Positions 7,104 to 15,012 of a DNA stretch of 27,846 nt are shown piece by piece (the stretch's first letter is position 1; every line of letters begins with the position of its first letter). This DNA comes from RGIG5472 sp051867635 (GTDB lineage Bacteria; Bacillota; Clostridia; Oscillospirales; Oscillospiraceae): contig JBJDYT010000027.1 in NCBI GenBank assembly GCA_051867635.1, forward strand, positions 1 to 27,846. Direction: 5' to 3'. The translations under genes were made by a program, and so were the position numbers. The notes below the pieces were generated by a model. The model saw nothing but the letters and a program-made list of their open reading frames with translations. It did not search any database and was not told the origin of the DNA.

Positions 7104-8016
7104 ATTCCGCCGTTTCCCTCCGCTTCGGCCGCGCCTTCGCGCGGCGGAGGAAGGAAAAGCCCGTTTCGCTGTACAGGATACCCAGGAACACCAGGGCAAA
7201 GCCCGCCGCCAGCTTCACCGTCAGCCGGTCGCCGAAGAACAGCACGGAGATGGCGGCGCCGAACACGCACTCCAGCGAGAGGATGAGGGACGCTGAGGCG
7301 GGGTCCGTATTGAGCTGCCCCACATTCTGAAAGAGAAAGGCCACGCTGCTGGCCATGACGCCGAGATACAGGACGGACAGCCAGGTGTCCGCCGGGATGG
7401 CGGCAAAGTCCGGCAGACCGCTTCGCGCCAGACTGAGCGCCCAGGCGTACAGTCCCGCGAAGGCGAACTCCAGCATGGTGATGAGGAGGATGTCATGCCC
7501 CCGGGCGTACTTCTCCGTGGCCAGGATCTGGGTGGCATAGAAAAAGGCGGCAAAAAGGCTCAGGACGTCTCCCCAGGCCACGCTGAACCCGCCGTTGAGG
7601 GAGATCACCCCCACGCCCAGGACGCAGAGCAGCGCCGCCGCGACCTGCCGCTTTTCCACGCGGCTTCGGTAAAACAGCCAGCCCAGCAGCGGCACCAGGG
7701 CCGAATACCAGGAGGAGAGGAAGGCGTTTTTCGACGGCGTGGTGCCCGTGAGGCCGACGGCCTGGCAGGAAAAGGCCAGGAAAAGGTGGACGCCGATGAT
7801 GGCTCCGGCCTTGATACAGGCCCGGTCCATGCGGCCGAGGCGCTTTACCAGCGCCAGGGCCAGCGCCGCCGCGGCGACGGAAAAGCGCAGGGCCGCGAGA
7901 AAGAAGGGGTCCAGGTCGTCCAGGGACGACTTGATGATGACAAAGGTACTGCCCCAGATGACGGCCGCCGTGAACAGCATGAGCTTTGCCGTTTTTTTGC
8001 CGATGGTCTGTGCCAT
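7102..8016 (-). CDS. EamA/DMT-family transporter
   Basis: 304 residues with about ten hydrophobic segments forming two EamA repeats. The first starts with AVIWGSTFVIIKSSLDDLDPFF (about 18-39) and ends near residue 135; the second starts around the DVLSLFAAFFYATQILATEKYA segment. The motif SLECVFGAAISVLFFGDRLT near the C terminus is typical of the second repeat. DMT-superfamily members are inner-membrane exporters or exchangers of amino acids or other metabolites; substrate unknown. The start is supported by the CGGAGAAA upstream of the ATG and by conservation of the first membrane segment. Confidence 0.88.
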   Translation of the reverse strand: MAQTIGKKTAKLMLFTAAVIWGSTFVIIKSSLDDLDPFFLAALRFSVAAAALALALVKRLGRMDRACIKAGAIIGVHLFLAFSCQAVGLTGTTPSKNAFLSSWYSALVPLLGWLFYRSRVEKRQVAAALLCVLGVGVISLNGGFSVAWGDVLSLFAAFFYATQILATEKYARGHDILLITMLEFAFAGLYAWALSLARSGLPDFAAIPADTWLSVLYLGVMASSVAFLFQNVGQLNTDPASASLILSLECVFGAAISVLFFGDRLTVKLAAGFALVFLGILYSETGFSFLRRAKARPKRRETAE

Positions 8017-8031
8017 AACTGCATTTCTCCG

Positions 8032-8060
8032 TTTACTTTATCTTCTGATTCCGGTATACT
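8032..8060 (+). promoter_or_regulatory. Promoter of the mpg/HAD/GNAT cluster
   Basis: TTTACT (8032-8037), 17 bases, TATACT (8055-8060), leading to the ATG at 8121. Confidence 0.6.
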
Positions 8061-8120
8061 ATAAAAATGTCGGCGCCCTGTCCTGCGCAGCGGTTCATAT
8101 TCTATCAAAGAGGTGGAAAA

Positions 8121-8735
8121 ATGGCAAGGCTTTCCCGGGATTTCTATTTAGGCGACACGGTGCAGGCCGCCCGGGACCTGCTGGGCTGCTGTCTGGCCCG
8201 GCGGCTGGAGGGGGAGCTCCTCCTCTGCCGCATCACGGAGACGGAGGCCTATGTGGGCCGGATGGACAAGGCCTGCCACGCCTACGGCTACCGCCGCACG
8301 CCCCGGACGGAGGTCATGTTCGGCGAGGGCGGACACGCCTATATCTACTTCACCTACGGGATGCACCACTGCCTGAATTTTGTGACGGAGCCGGCGGGGG
8401 AGCCCTCCGCCGTGCTGATCCGGGGCCTTGCGCCCCTGCAGGGCGCGGAGACCATGGCCCGCCTGCGCTTCGGTAAGCCCCTTGCCGAGCTGACGGGCTA
8501 CCAGCGGAAGAACTTTTTAAACGGCCCCGGCAAGGTCTGCCAGGCCCTGGCCCTCACCCGGGAGCAGAACGGCCTGGACCTCCTGGGGGATACGCTTTTT
8601 GTGGTGGATTCTCCCGCGGACTTCGGCCTGCCCGCCCCTGCCGCCGCCCCGGCGGAGGTCCACACAGGAAAGCGGGTGGGCATCGACTACGCGGAGGAGG
8701 CGGTGGACTTCCCCTGGCGATTCTGGATAGACTGA
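8121..8735 (+). CDS. mpg: DNA-3-methyladenine glycosylase (AAG/MPG type)
   Basis: 204 residues, the AAG family length for bacteria. The start at 8121 follows AGAGGTGG and matches the family N terminus (SRDFYLGDTVQAARDLLG). ETEAYVG (40-46) supplies the catalytic Glu E42 and the base-stacking Tyr Y44; H53 and Y76 fall at the spacing of active-site His136 and Tyr159 in human AAG. NGPGKVCQAL (about 134-143) is also typical. The enzyme flips out and excises alkylated purines such as 3-methyladenine and hypoxanthine. It is followed after 13 bases by a HAD phosphatase gene. Confidence 0.93.
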   Translation: MARLSRDFYLGDTVQAARDLLGCCLARRLEGELLLCRITETEAYVGRMDKACHAYGYRRTPRTEVMFGEGGHAYIYFTYGMHHCLNFVTEPAGEPSAVLIRGLAPLQGAETMARLRFGKPLAELTGYQRKNFLNGPGKVCQALALTREQNGLDLLGDTLFVVDSPADFGLPAPAAAPAEVHTGKRVGIDYAEEAVDFPWRFWID

Positions 8736-8748
8736 AAAGGAAACGGTT

Positions 8749-9393
8749 ATGTATTATCTCTTTGATCTGGACGGGACCCTCACCGACTCCAACGGGGTCT
8801 GGGTGGAGGTGGACACCGTCTTTCTCGCCCGGCGCGGCCTGCCCTATACGCAGGAGTACGCCGAGGCCGTGGCCCACACTATCTTCCCTCTCGCGGCCAA
8901 GTTCACCAGGGACTACTGCCATATCCCCGACTCCGAGGAGGAGATCATGGCGGAGTGGATGGCCCTGGCGGGAGACCGCTACTCCAAGACCGTCGGGCTG
9001 AAACCCTATGCCCGGGAATTTCTCGAGCAGTGCCGCGCCCGGGGCGTCCCCATGTCCCTTGTCACCGCCTGCGTGCCGGAACACTGCCGCGCCGCCCTGC
9101 AGCGCCACGACCTCGCAGGGTACTTTCAGCATCTGATCTTCGCCCAGGAGCTGGGGATGGAAAAGAGCGACCCGACCTTCTACCTGGAGGCTTCGCGGCG
9201 CTGCGGCGCCGCTCCCGCGGACTGCGTGCTGTTCGACGATTCCATCCGCTCCTGCCGCAGCGCCATCGCCGCTGGGATGCAGGCGGTGGGCGTCTACGAC
9301 GATCTGTTTCGCCGGGACGAGGAGGCGCTGCGCGGGCTTTGCAGCCGGTACATCATGAGTTTCCGGGAGCTGCTGGAGCCGGAGGGCGAATAA
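8749..9393 (+). CDS. HAD-superfamily phosphatase
   Basis: 214 residues with all HAD motifs: DLDGT (6-10; nucleophile D6, acid/base D8), T106 in SLVTA, K139 in MEKSDP and FDDS (162-165). The helical cap lies between motifs I and II, as in phosphoglycolate phosphatase and beta-phosphoglucomutase relatives. The substrate cannot be assigned; a metabolite phosphatase is the safe reading. It is 13 bases after mpg and has a moderate ribosome site (AAAAGGAAA), so co-transcription is likely. Confidence 0.85.
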   Translation: MYYLFDLDGTLTDSNGVWVEVDTVFLARRGLPYTQEYAEAVAHTIFPLAAKFTRDYCHIPDSEEEIMAEWMALAGDRYSKTVGLKPYAREFLEQCRARGVPMSLVTACVPEHCRAALQRHDLAGYFQHLIFAQELGMEKSDPTFYLEASRRCGAAPADCVLFDDSIRSCRSAIAAGMQAVGVYDDLFRRDEEALRGLCSRYIMSFRELLEPEGE

Positions 9394-9419
9394 GCGGTAA
9401 TAAGAGGGGGGAAAGCCGT

Positions 9420-9887
9420 ATGTTAAGGCTATACAAACCCGAACGCAAAGATCTGGACTACCGCCGCTCCCTGCTCTCAGACCGGGACACGATGGCCTAT
9501 AACGAACAGTGGGGCGGCACCATCGATTTTCCGGAAGAAAAGTGGGAAACCTGGTACAAAAAATGGGTATTGTCTGACGAAAATTGGCGTTACTATCGTT
9601 ATTTATATTCCGAGGATATCCGAAGCTTTGTAGGAGAAGTTGCGTATCATTTTGATGCGAACTGTCAGGCGCATATCATAAGCATCATTATTGAAGCTAC
9701 GCACAGGGGAAAAGGATACGGCAAAGAAGGGCTTTCGCTGCTGATCGAAGCCGCGAAGCAAAACTGCGTCACAAGGCTGTGCGACGACATAGCCATAGAC
9801 AACCCCTGCGTTTCCCTATTCTTAAACACAGGTTTTACCGAAGCTTGGAGAAATGAGCACTGTATCATGGTAGAGCTTGTTTTATAA
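9420..9887 (+). CDS. GNAT-family N-acetyltransferase, low GC
   Basis: 155 residues from the ATG at 9420, which follows AGAGGGGGG. The acetyl-CoA pyrophosphate loop is RGKGYGKE (96-103), followed by DNPCVSLFLNTGF, the usual C-terminal GNAT signature. It resembles the RimJ/RimL or aminoglycoside-acetyltransferase-like branch, but the substrate is unknown. Composition stands out: 9541-9720 is about 38-47% GC against about 65% in the genes on both sides, suggesting recent acquisition. A perfect 15 bp terminator hairpin follows at once. Confidence 0.85.
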   Translation: MLRLYKPERKDLDYRRSLLSDRDTMAYNEQWGGTIDFPEEKWETWYKKWVLSDENWRYYRYLYSEDIRSFVGEVAYHFDANCQAHIISIIIEATHRGKGYGKEGLSLLIEAAKQNCVTRLCDDIAIDNPCVSLFLNTGFTEAWRNEHCIMVELVL

Positions 9888-9895
9888 GATTAAAT

Positions 9896-9932
9896 AAAGA
9901 GAGAAGTCAGGCGAACTGACTTCTCTCTTTTT
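9896..9932. terminator. Bidirectional terminator between GNAT and selD
   Basis: A perfect 15 bp stem, 9896-9910 with 9916-9930, loop GCGAA, T-rich on the plus side (9928-9932) and A-rich on the other. It separates the converging GNAT and selD genes. Confidence 0.88.
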
Positions 9933-9948
9933 CTGCGATCCATTTATC

Positions 9949-10989
9949 TTATCGGATGATGACTTCCACGTCAGCCTTTTCCACGGCCTCACCCACGATA
10001 GCGACCCAGGGGCAGTCCCCCTGCAGCCGCGCCACCAGCTCGCGGGCCTTTTCCGGCGGCATGGCCACCAGCAGCCCGCCGGAGGTCTGGGGATCCGCCA
10101 TCAGGTCCACGCACCACTGGGGCACCCCTTCCTCCGCCCGGAAGTAGGGCTTCACATAGTCCATGTTCCGGTACGCGCCGCCGGGGATCAGGCCCATCTG
10201 CGCCAGGTCCGGCGCGCCGTGCATATAGGGGATCTTTTTGCTGTCGAACACCAGCGTGGTGCTGCCGCCCGAGGCCATCTCGTAGCCGTGGCCCAGCAGG
10301 CCGAAGCCCGTGATATCCGTGCAGGCGTGGGCGCCGCCCACCTCCACCACCGCCTTGCCCGCCTTCGCGTTCAGCGTGGCGAGGTGCATGATCATCTCGT
10401 CGTAGTCCTGCTTCTCCGCCAGGTCCACCTTGGCGGCGGTGGAAATGACGCCGCTGCCGATGGGCTTGGTCAGCACCAGCAGGTCTCCCGGCTCCGCGCC
10501 CACGTTCCGCAGCACCTTGTCCGGGTGAACGTAGCCGGTGACACAGAGACCGTACTTCGGCACGTCGTCCTCAATGGTATGGCCGCCCGCGATGACGCAG
10601 CCCGCCTCCACCGCCTTGCTGTGGCCGCCCTCCATGATGCGGCGCACCACATCCTTGGACAGGCAGTTGGGGATGCAGAGCAGGTTCATGGCCAGCTTCG
10701 GCTCCCCGCCCATGGCGTACACGTCGCTGAGGGCGTTGGAGGCCGCGATCTGGCCGAACAGGTAAGGGTCGTCCACGATGGGCGTGAAAAAGTCCACCGT
10801 ATGGATGGCCGCCAGATCGTCCGTCAGACGGTACACGCAGGCGTCGTCGCTGGTATCAAAGCCCACCATCAGATTCTCGTCCTTGACGTTGGGCAGTCCC
10901 TCCAATATTTCCGTCAGGGCTCCCGGCCCCAGCTTGGCCGCTCACCCGGCGGCCTTGGTCATCTGGGTAAGGCGAACTTCCTCCGCCAT
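9949..10989 (-). CDS. selD: Selenide, water dikinase (SelD), itself a selenoprotein
   Basis: Read from the ATG at 10989 (AAGGAGGG seven bases upstream) through an in-frame TGA at 10944-10942, the gene encodes 346 residues, the normal SelD length. The N terminus is MAEEVRLTQMTKAAG, then Sec16, then AAKLGPGALTEI. Sec16 sits at the catalytic Cys17 of the E. coli enzyme and K19 at its Lys20. Later family blocks are present: TDDLAAIHTVDFFTPIVDDP, SNALSDVYAMGG, AGGHTIEDDVPKYG, ACTDITGFGLLGHG and ADPQTSGGLL. SelD makes selenophosphate from selenide and ATP for tRNA-Sec and SeU synthesis. Without the recoding the ORF would start only at 10905 and lack the active site. Confidence 0.95.
10917..10944 (-). 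promoter_or_regulatory. Sec codon and candidate bacterial SECIS of selD
   Basis: The UGA is at 10944-10942. After a further 16 bases a loop CGGGA (10925-10921) is closed by GGGC (10929-10926) and GCCC (10920-10917); two wobble pairs could extend the stem to six pairs. The 16-base UGA-to-loop distance and the G in the second loop position fit bacterial SECIS rules. A competing stem (CGGCC with GGCCG, nearer the UGA) is also possible. Confidence 0.65.
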
Positions 10990-11157
10990 AGCCGTCCCTC
11001 CTTCTCTTTCTTCGTTCTGCCGGGCCGCAGCCCCGCTTCCGCAGGGGCCGCACCGGCCGCGGACATGACAAAACGGGCAGTCCTCCCGCCTGCCGCGGAG
11101 ACACGCACGCTCCGCGCGGGGGAAGCTGCCAAATGCTGTCATACCCTGCCAGCTTCG

Positions 11158-11186
11158 ATTATAGCCGAGGACGCGCCTTATTGCAA
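11158..11186 (-). promoter_or_regulatory. Promoter of selD
   Basis: On the minus strand TTGCAA (11186-11181), 17 bases, then TATAAT (11163-11158). It predicts a leader of roughly 160 bases before the selD ATG. The promoter lies at the boundary of the phage-protein remnant, whose frame runs into it from upstream. Confidence 0.8.
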
Positions 11187-11209
11187 GTGGAGAATATGGC
11201 GCCGCCCGG

Positions 11210-12126
11210 TCCGTCACCGCGCCCGACGCCTGCGCCACGCGCAGCTGATCCTTCAGCTCCCGGTTCAGCTTTTCAAGCCGCTTGTTCTGCCGTGTGAGCC
11301 GCCGTACTTCCTCCACCGCCTCCGCGGTCCCCTCAATGGATTTCTGGGACTTTTGGGAAGAATCGGTGTTGCTTTTTTCGGAGAAATCGGGTATACTGTT
11401 CTCAGACGCAGAGCTGATGGCCGGTGCGCTCCCTCCCAACGATTGGCTATTGTTGGTGACAGCCCCGACGGTATTCACCTCTGCGTTAGCCATTTCTGGC
11501 ATCGTGAAGGTCTCGCCTTCCGTTGTCAGGATGCGATGCACTTTGTAGCGGTTTCCTTTCGTCCGCTTGACCACTACGGCCATATTGCCGCGTTTGCCGT
11601 TGATTTCCACCGGCGCAGCGATGGTAACGGTATCGTAGTTGCGTCCTTTGTGCATATCGTGGCCTTCGATTTCGATGCCGCGTTTCAAAACGCTCTGCAG
11701 AACCAAGAATCCAGTCCGTCGTGCGTCTTCCGCCGACGGGTCTTTTTCTTTGTAGTTCAGACTGTTGTTTATCTCGCTTTCCTCAAACCGAATCTCGCCA
11801 AATCCATGCCGGTCTACCTTGTAGCCGGTTTTTTTCATTTCTGCCACCAGTTTCTCTCTCGCTTTTCTGGTGTCCAGTCCAGCATATTCCCGCGTGTTGA
11901 CGGTACCGACAACTTTCATAGCGTTCAATCGGTCCTGATTTGCGCGCAGCTGCTGGCGAATGCCCGCCTGCTCGTCTGCGCTCATAGAGAAGTACCCACC
12001 GCCCTCCGCAAACACCGTGTTCTCGTTCCCGGTGTCCGGCGGTGTCGCCCACAGCAGCTCCCGCAGACCGTCCAGGATGCGCCGGGCAAGGCTCGGCTTC
12101 TCCCCGGCGGGTGGCTCGTCTCTCCC
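11210..12126 (-). pseudogene. Remnant of a phage-type large polyvalent protein (pBECR nuclease-like domain)
   Basis: An open frame runs on the minus strand from an in-frame stop (12129-12127) without a credible start or ribosome site and continues into the selD promoter and leader, so it looks like a broken internal or C-terminal fragment. Visible parts are GEKPSLARRILDGLRELLW, an ENTVFAEGGGYFSM segment, a region GRNYDTVTIAAPVEINGK to VVVKRTKGNRYKVHRILT, a low-complexity linker rich in Ser/Asn, and a coiled coil VRRLTRQNKRLEKLNRELK. This layout recalls the Barnase-EndoU-ColicinE5/D-RelE-like (pBECR) domains at the ends of phage MuF or polyvalent proteins. GC is about 50-53%, below the neighbours. 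Family naming is from memory; decay is seen in the sequence. Confidence 0.55.
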
Positions 12127-12253
12127 TCACGGGCGGATCCCCTTCCCGGCGCGCCGCTTTGCCGCCGTGAGGTGAAACCCCGATAGATTTTCTTTTCACC
12201 TGTCCATCTTGATTTTACATTTTTTGCAATTTTCAAAATTTTCATCTTATGCA

Positions 12254-12282
12254 TTGACAAAAAATTTAATCGCGGTTATTAT
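12254..12282 (+). promoter_or_regulatory. Promoter of the APC permease gene
   Basis: TTGACA (12254-12259), 17 bases, TATTAT (12277-12282), preceded by an A/T-rich stretch (12210-12250) that could act as an UP element. The leader is about 70 bases to the ATG at 12356. Confidence 0.8.
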
Positions 12283-12355
12283 GGGTAAGGTCAGTGCGAT
12301 TGATGAGAATCATTCATGCGATCGATCAGTATTGTGTGGGAAGAAGGCGACTGAA

Positions 12356-14344
12356 ATGAAAGAGACAAAAAAGGTATCCGCTGTTGACTTTTTCTGTATA
12401 GGCTTTGGCGCCATTGTCGGCGTAGGCTGGGCTGTATCCATCAACAGCTGGATGGCGGGAAGCGGCGGTCCCCTGCCCGCAGCGCTGGGCTACATACTTG
12501 CCCTGGTCATGATGATACCGGTAGCGCTTTGCTATTGCGAGCTTTGTTCCATGCTGCCCGTAACAGGCGGCGGGATGGCGTATGCCTTCCGTGCCTTTGG
12601 CGATAATACCGCCTTCATATCCGGCTGGGCGGCTTTCGGCGCATTCATCACCATCATCCCCTGGGAAGCCATCTATGTAGTTGACATTCTCAGCATCGTG
12701 TTCCCGGTGCTCAAATATGGCGAGCCTTTGTATACGCTGGCCGGGGCGGATATCTACATAGGCCATATCATAGTCGGCACTTTGCTTTCCATAGTACTGT
12801 ACTTCATAAACCGTAAGGGCGTTTCCGCCTCTGCCATGCTCCAGAGGGTGCTTTGCTTTGTCCTCGTGGGAAGCGGCATCCTGGCCATGGTATTTGCCCT
12901 TGGTAAGTTCAGCTTTGCCAACCTCAGCCCCATCTACGAAAACGTGGGCACAGGGTCTCACAGCAACTTCTTCGGTGGTATGCTGTCTATCCTCGCCTCG
13001 GTTCCGTTCTTTATCGCGGGGTTCGAGACCATCCCGCAGGGAATCGAAAGCGCCGGCGGCAACATAAAGTCCGTCGGCAAAACCGTTGTGCTGACAGTTG
13101 TGTGCTCCTGCGTGTTTTACGCGCTGCTTCTCTTTACGCTGGGCGGTGCACTGCCGTGGCAGCAGTTTATCAAGTTTGACAGTCCCGCGGCGGCATTGCT
13201 GTTCCGGGAGATCTACCCCGGCGCTGTGGGCGAATCCTTATATCTGCTGATACTGATTGGCTCCATATGCGGCCTGCTTACCACATGGAACGGCTTCATG
13301 ATGGCTTCTTCGCAGATCCTCATGGCAATGGCGCGTATCAGCATCGTGCCTGATGTCCTTGCAAAGCAGCATCCGGTCTATAAGACTCCGGTAAATGCAT
13401 TGAAAGTCACGCTTATCGCCTCTCTGATCGGCCCGTTCCTCGGCAGCGGTCTTATCGGTGACCTTACTACCTTTTCCGCGGCGGGATACGTTGTCAGCTG
13501 GATGCTTACGGCTTTCTGTCTGATAAAGCTCCGCCGCAGCGAGCCCGGCCTGAAGCGCCCCTATACGATCCCCGGCGGGACAAAGACCGCCTGGTTTTCG
13601 GGACTTTGCATGGCTGTACTTCTGGTCCTGCTGCTGATTCCCGGGCAGCCGGTCTGGATCGGCAAGCGGGCAACGGTGCTGTTCCTCTGTTGGATGACCA
13701 TAGGCGGCGTGCTGTACGTGCTTGACAGCCGCCAGCGTGCCCAGTATTCCAAGCTCAAAAGGGCATCGATCCTGTTTGCCGGCATGAGTGTGGCTGACGG
13801 CATGCCAATGCCTGAAACGATGGAGATCTATGACGAGAGCTATCAGATACTCTCCTTTATCGTTCCCGATGAGTTCGCGGGCCAAATGCTCATGGATATT
13901 GGCTGGGGTAAGAACAACGGCCTGTTTGTGCTCAAGATAGAGCGGGACGTCGAGATCATCATGCTGCCCGCGGGCCGCACGGTGCTGCAAGCCGGTGACC
14001 ACATATTCGCCATGGGCGCAGAACACTATATAAACAAATACTGTGCCAACCATGACATTGGAAAGCACACTGTCACTCCCTTGAAGGAGTTTATGGGCAT
14101 GGGCAAGGGCGAACGGCAGGTACCGCTCCGCTGTGCCGAAATCAAGCTAACAGGCAGCGAGCCGTACTGCAACGTATCCGTCAAGCATTCCGGCCTGCAT
14201 GATCAATACTCCTGCGCGCTCATTGGCCTGAGCCATGAGGGTGCGCAGCCCATAGTACCTGACGGCGACAATGTCATGGAGACCGGCGACACTATTTGGG
14301 TGCTGGGAACAGACAAGAATATCGAGAAGCTGCTTGCATCATAA
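12356..14344 (+). CDS. APC-family amino acid permease with two C-terminal RCK_C (TrkA_C) domains
   Basis: 662 residues from the ATG at 12356 (AAGAAGG upstream; the alternative start at 12209 adds unlike sequence and would begin before the promoter). Residues about 8-455 form a 12-segment APC transporter beginning VDFFCIGFGAIVGVGW, with FFIAGFETIPQGIESAGG (218-235) and RPYTIPGG (401-408) as typical family blocks. The tail carries two RCK_C-like domains: about 495-560, ending TVLQAGDHIFAMG, and about 590-655, ending VMETGDTIWVLG. RCK_C domains bind small ligands, c-di-AMP in several Gram-positive transporters, so ligand gating is plausible. The substrate is unknown. GC (about 47-60%) is below the window average, and the gene lies between a phage remnant and a tRNA. 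Confidence 0.85.
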   Translation: MKETKKVSAVDFFCIGFGAIVGVGWAVSINSWMAGSGGPLPAALGYILALVMMIPVALCYCELCSMLPVTGGGMAYAFRAFGDNTAFISGWAAFGAFITIIPWEAIYVVDILSIVFPVLKYGEPLYTLAGADIYIGHIIVGTLLSIVLYFINRKGVSASAMLQRVLCFVLVGSGILAMVFALGKFSFANLSPIYENVGTGSHSNFFGGMLSILASVPFFIAGFETIPQGIESAGGNIKSVGKTVVLTVVCSCVFYALLLFTLGGALPWQQFIKFDSPAAALLFREIYPGAVGESLYLLILIGSICGLLTTWNGFMMASSQILMAMARISIVPDVLAKQHPVYKTPVNALKVTLIASLIGPFLGSGLIGDLTTFSAAGYVVSWMLTAFCLIKLRRSEPGLKRPYTIPGGTKTAWFSGLCMAVLLVLLLIPGQPVWIGKRATVLFLCWMTIGGVLYVLDSRQRAQYSKLKRASILFAGMSVADGMPMPETMEIYDESYQILSFIVPDEFAGQMLMDIGWGKNNGLFVLKIERDVEIIMLPAGRTVLQAGDHIFAMGAEHYINKYCANHDIGKHTVTPLKEFMGMGKGERQVPLRCAEIKLTGSEPYCNVSVKHSGLHDQYSCALIGLSHEGAQPIVPDGDNVMETGDTIWVLGTDKNIEKLLAS

Positions 14345-14414
14345 AAATAAACGCAAGCACCGGTGTAGTGAAGCTGTCAGGGAAAAGCTGGCGATAAAAA
14401 ACGCCATAGCTTTG

Positions 14415-14451
14415 AAGCCCAGTTCAGTCTTGTACTGAACTGGGCTTTTTT
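14415..14451 (+). terminator. Terminator of the APC permease gene
   Basis: A perfect 14 bp stem, 14415-14428 with 14434-14447, loop CTTGT, running into six T (14446-14451). Confidence 0.88.
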
Positions 14452-14491
14452 ATAGTCCAGAGCGGCTGCAGGTCGCTTGTTATTCTTGTTA

Positions 14492-14693
14492 TTAAGGCTT
14501 CTCTGATCGCGCATTTAAGCGCCTATATCCAGGCGGAATATGAAAATCCTGCGCAAACCGACGCCCGGCCCTTGACCGTGACCTATCCGCGGAAGCAAAA
14601 TCCTTAATTTCCGGGGGCGCATCGCTTTTCCGCCGCAAGCGGCAGGCGCGGACACATAACCGCCGCCAAAAGCAGCGCAATCCATTTTTTCAT
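14492..14693 (-). pseudogene. Frameshifted remnant of a small secreted or lipoprotein gene
   Basis: On the minus strand an ATG at 14693 starts MKKWIALLLAAVMC, a typical signal or lipoprotein peptide, but the frame closes after 29 residues. The continuation that looks like a mature protein (KSDAPPEIKDFASAD) is in a different frame, ending at 14492. There is no good ribosome site. This explains most of the 300-base gap between the permease terminator and the tRNA; I see nothing else there. Confidence 0.35.
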
Positions 14694-14723
14694 CGTTTTA
14701 TCGCATTTTATGTTTTTGCAAAG

Positions 14724-14758
14724 AAAAAAACGTTGAAACCCTTTGGTTTCAACGTTTT
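14724..14758 (-). terminator. Terminator of tRNA-Ala
   Basis: A perfect 14 bp stem (14758-14745 with 14740-14727, loop AAAG on the minus strand) followed by a run of T, directly after the tRNA 3' end. Confidence 0.85.
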
Positions 14759-14759
14759 C

Positions 14760-14835
<76 letters not shown>

Positions 14836-14902
14836 AGATGATTCAGTTCTGCGTTTCCCCGGCGGCCGTTTTCTGAAGCGCTGGCCCCGAAGCACAATAC
14901 GA

Positions 14903-14931
14903 ATTATATCAACCTCCTCCCCATTTGTCAA
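14903..14931 (-). promoter_or_regulatory. Consensus promoter of tRNA-Ala
   Basis: On the minus strand, a perfect TTGACA (14931-14926), 17 bases, and a perfect TATAAT (14908-14903). Confidence 0.92.
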
Positions 14932-14949
14932 CAAAAATTTTCAGTCTTA

Positions 14950-14979
14950 TTGATTTTTTCTCCCCTTTGGCGTTATACT
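14950..14979 (+). promoter_or_regulatory. Promoter of the C_GCAxxG_C_C gene
   Basis: TTGATT (14950-14955), 18 bases, TATACT (14974-14979), divergent from the tRNA promoter and only 18 bases from its -35 box. Confidence 0.65.
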
Positions 14980-15012
14980 GTTGTCACACTATCGATACAG
15001 GAGGAATCTACC

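Noticed and set aside
10942..12015. A single 357-residue protein from 12015 to the TGA before selD
   Set aside because: It joins three unrelated things: the phage-protein remnant, the selD promoter and leader, and the first 15 codons of selD. The TGA is the selD Sec codon, not its stop.
11210..12126. An active phage nuclease toxin
   Set aside because: No start or ribosome site is present, an in-frame stop lies upstream and the C terminus runs into selD control sequence; it looks decayed.
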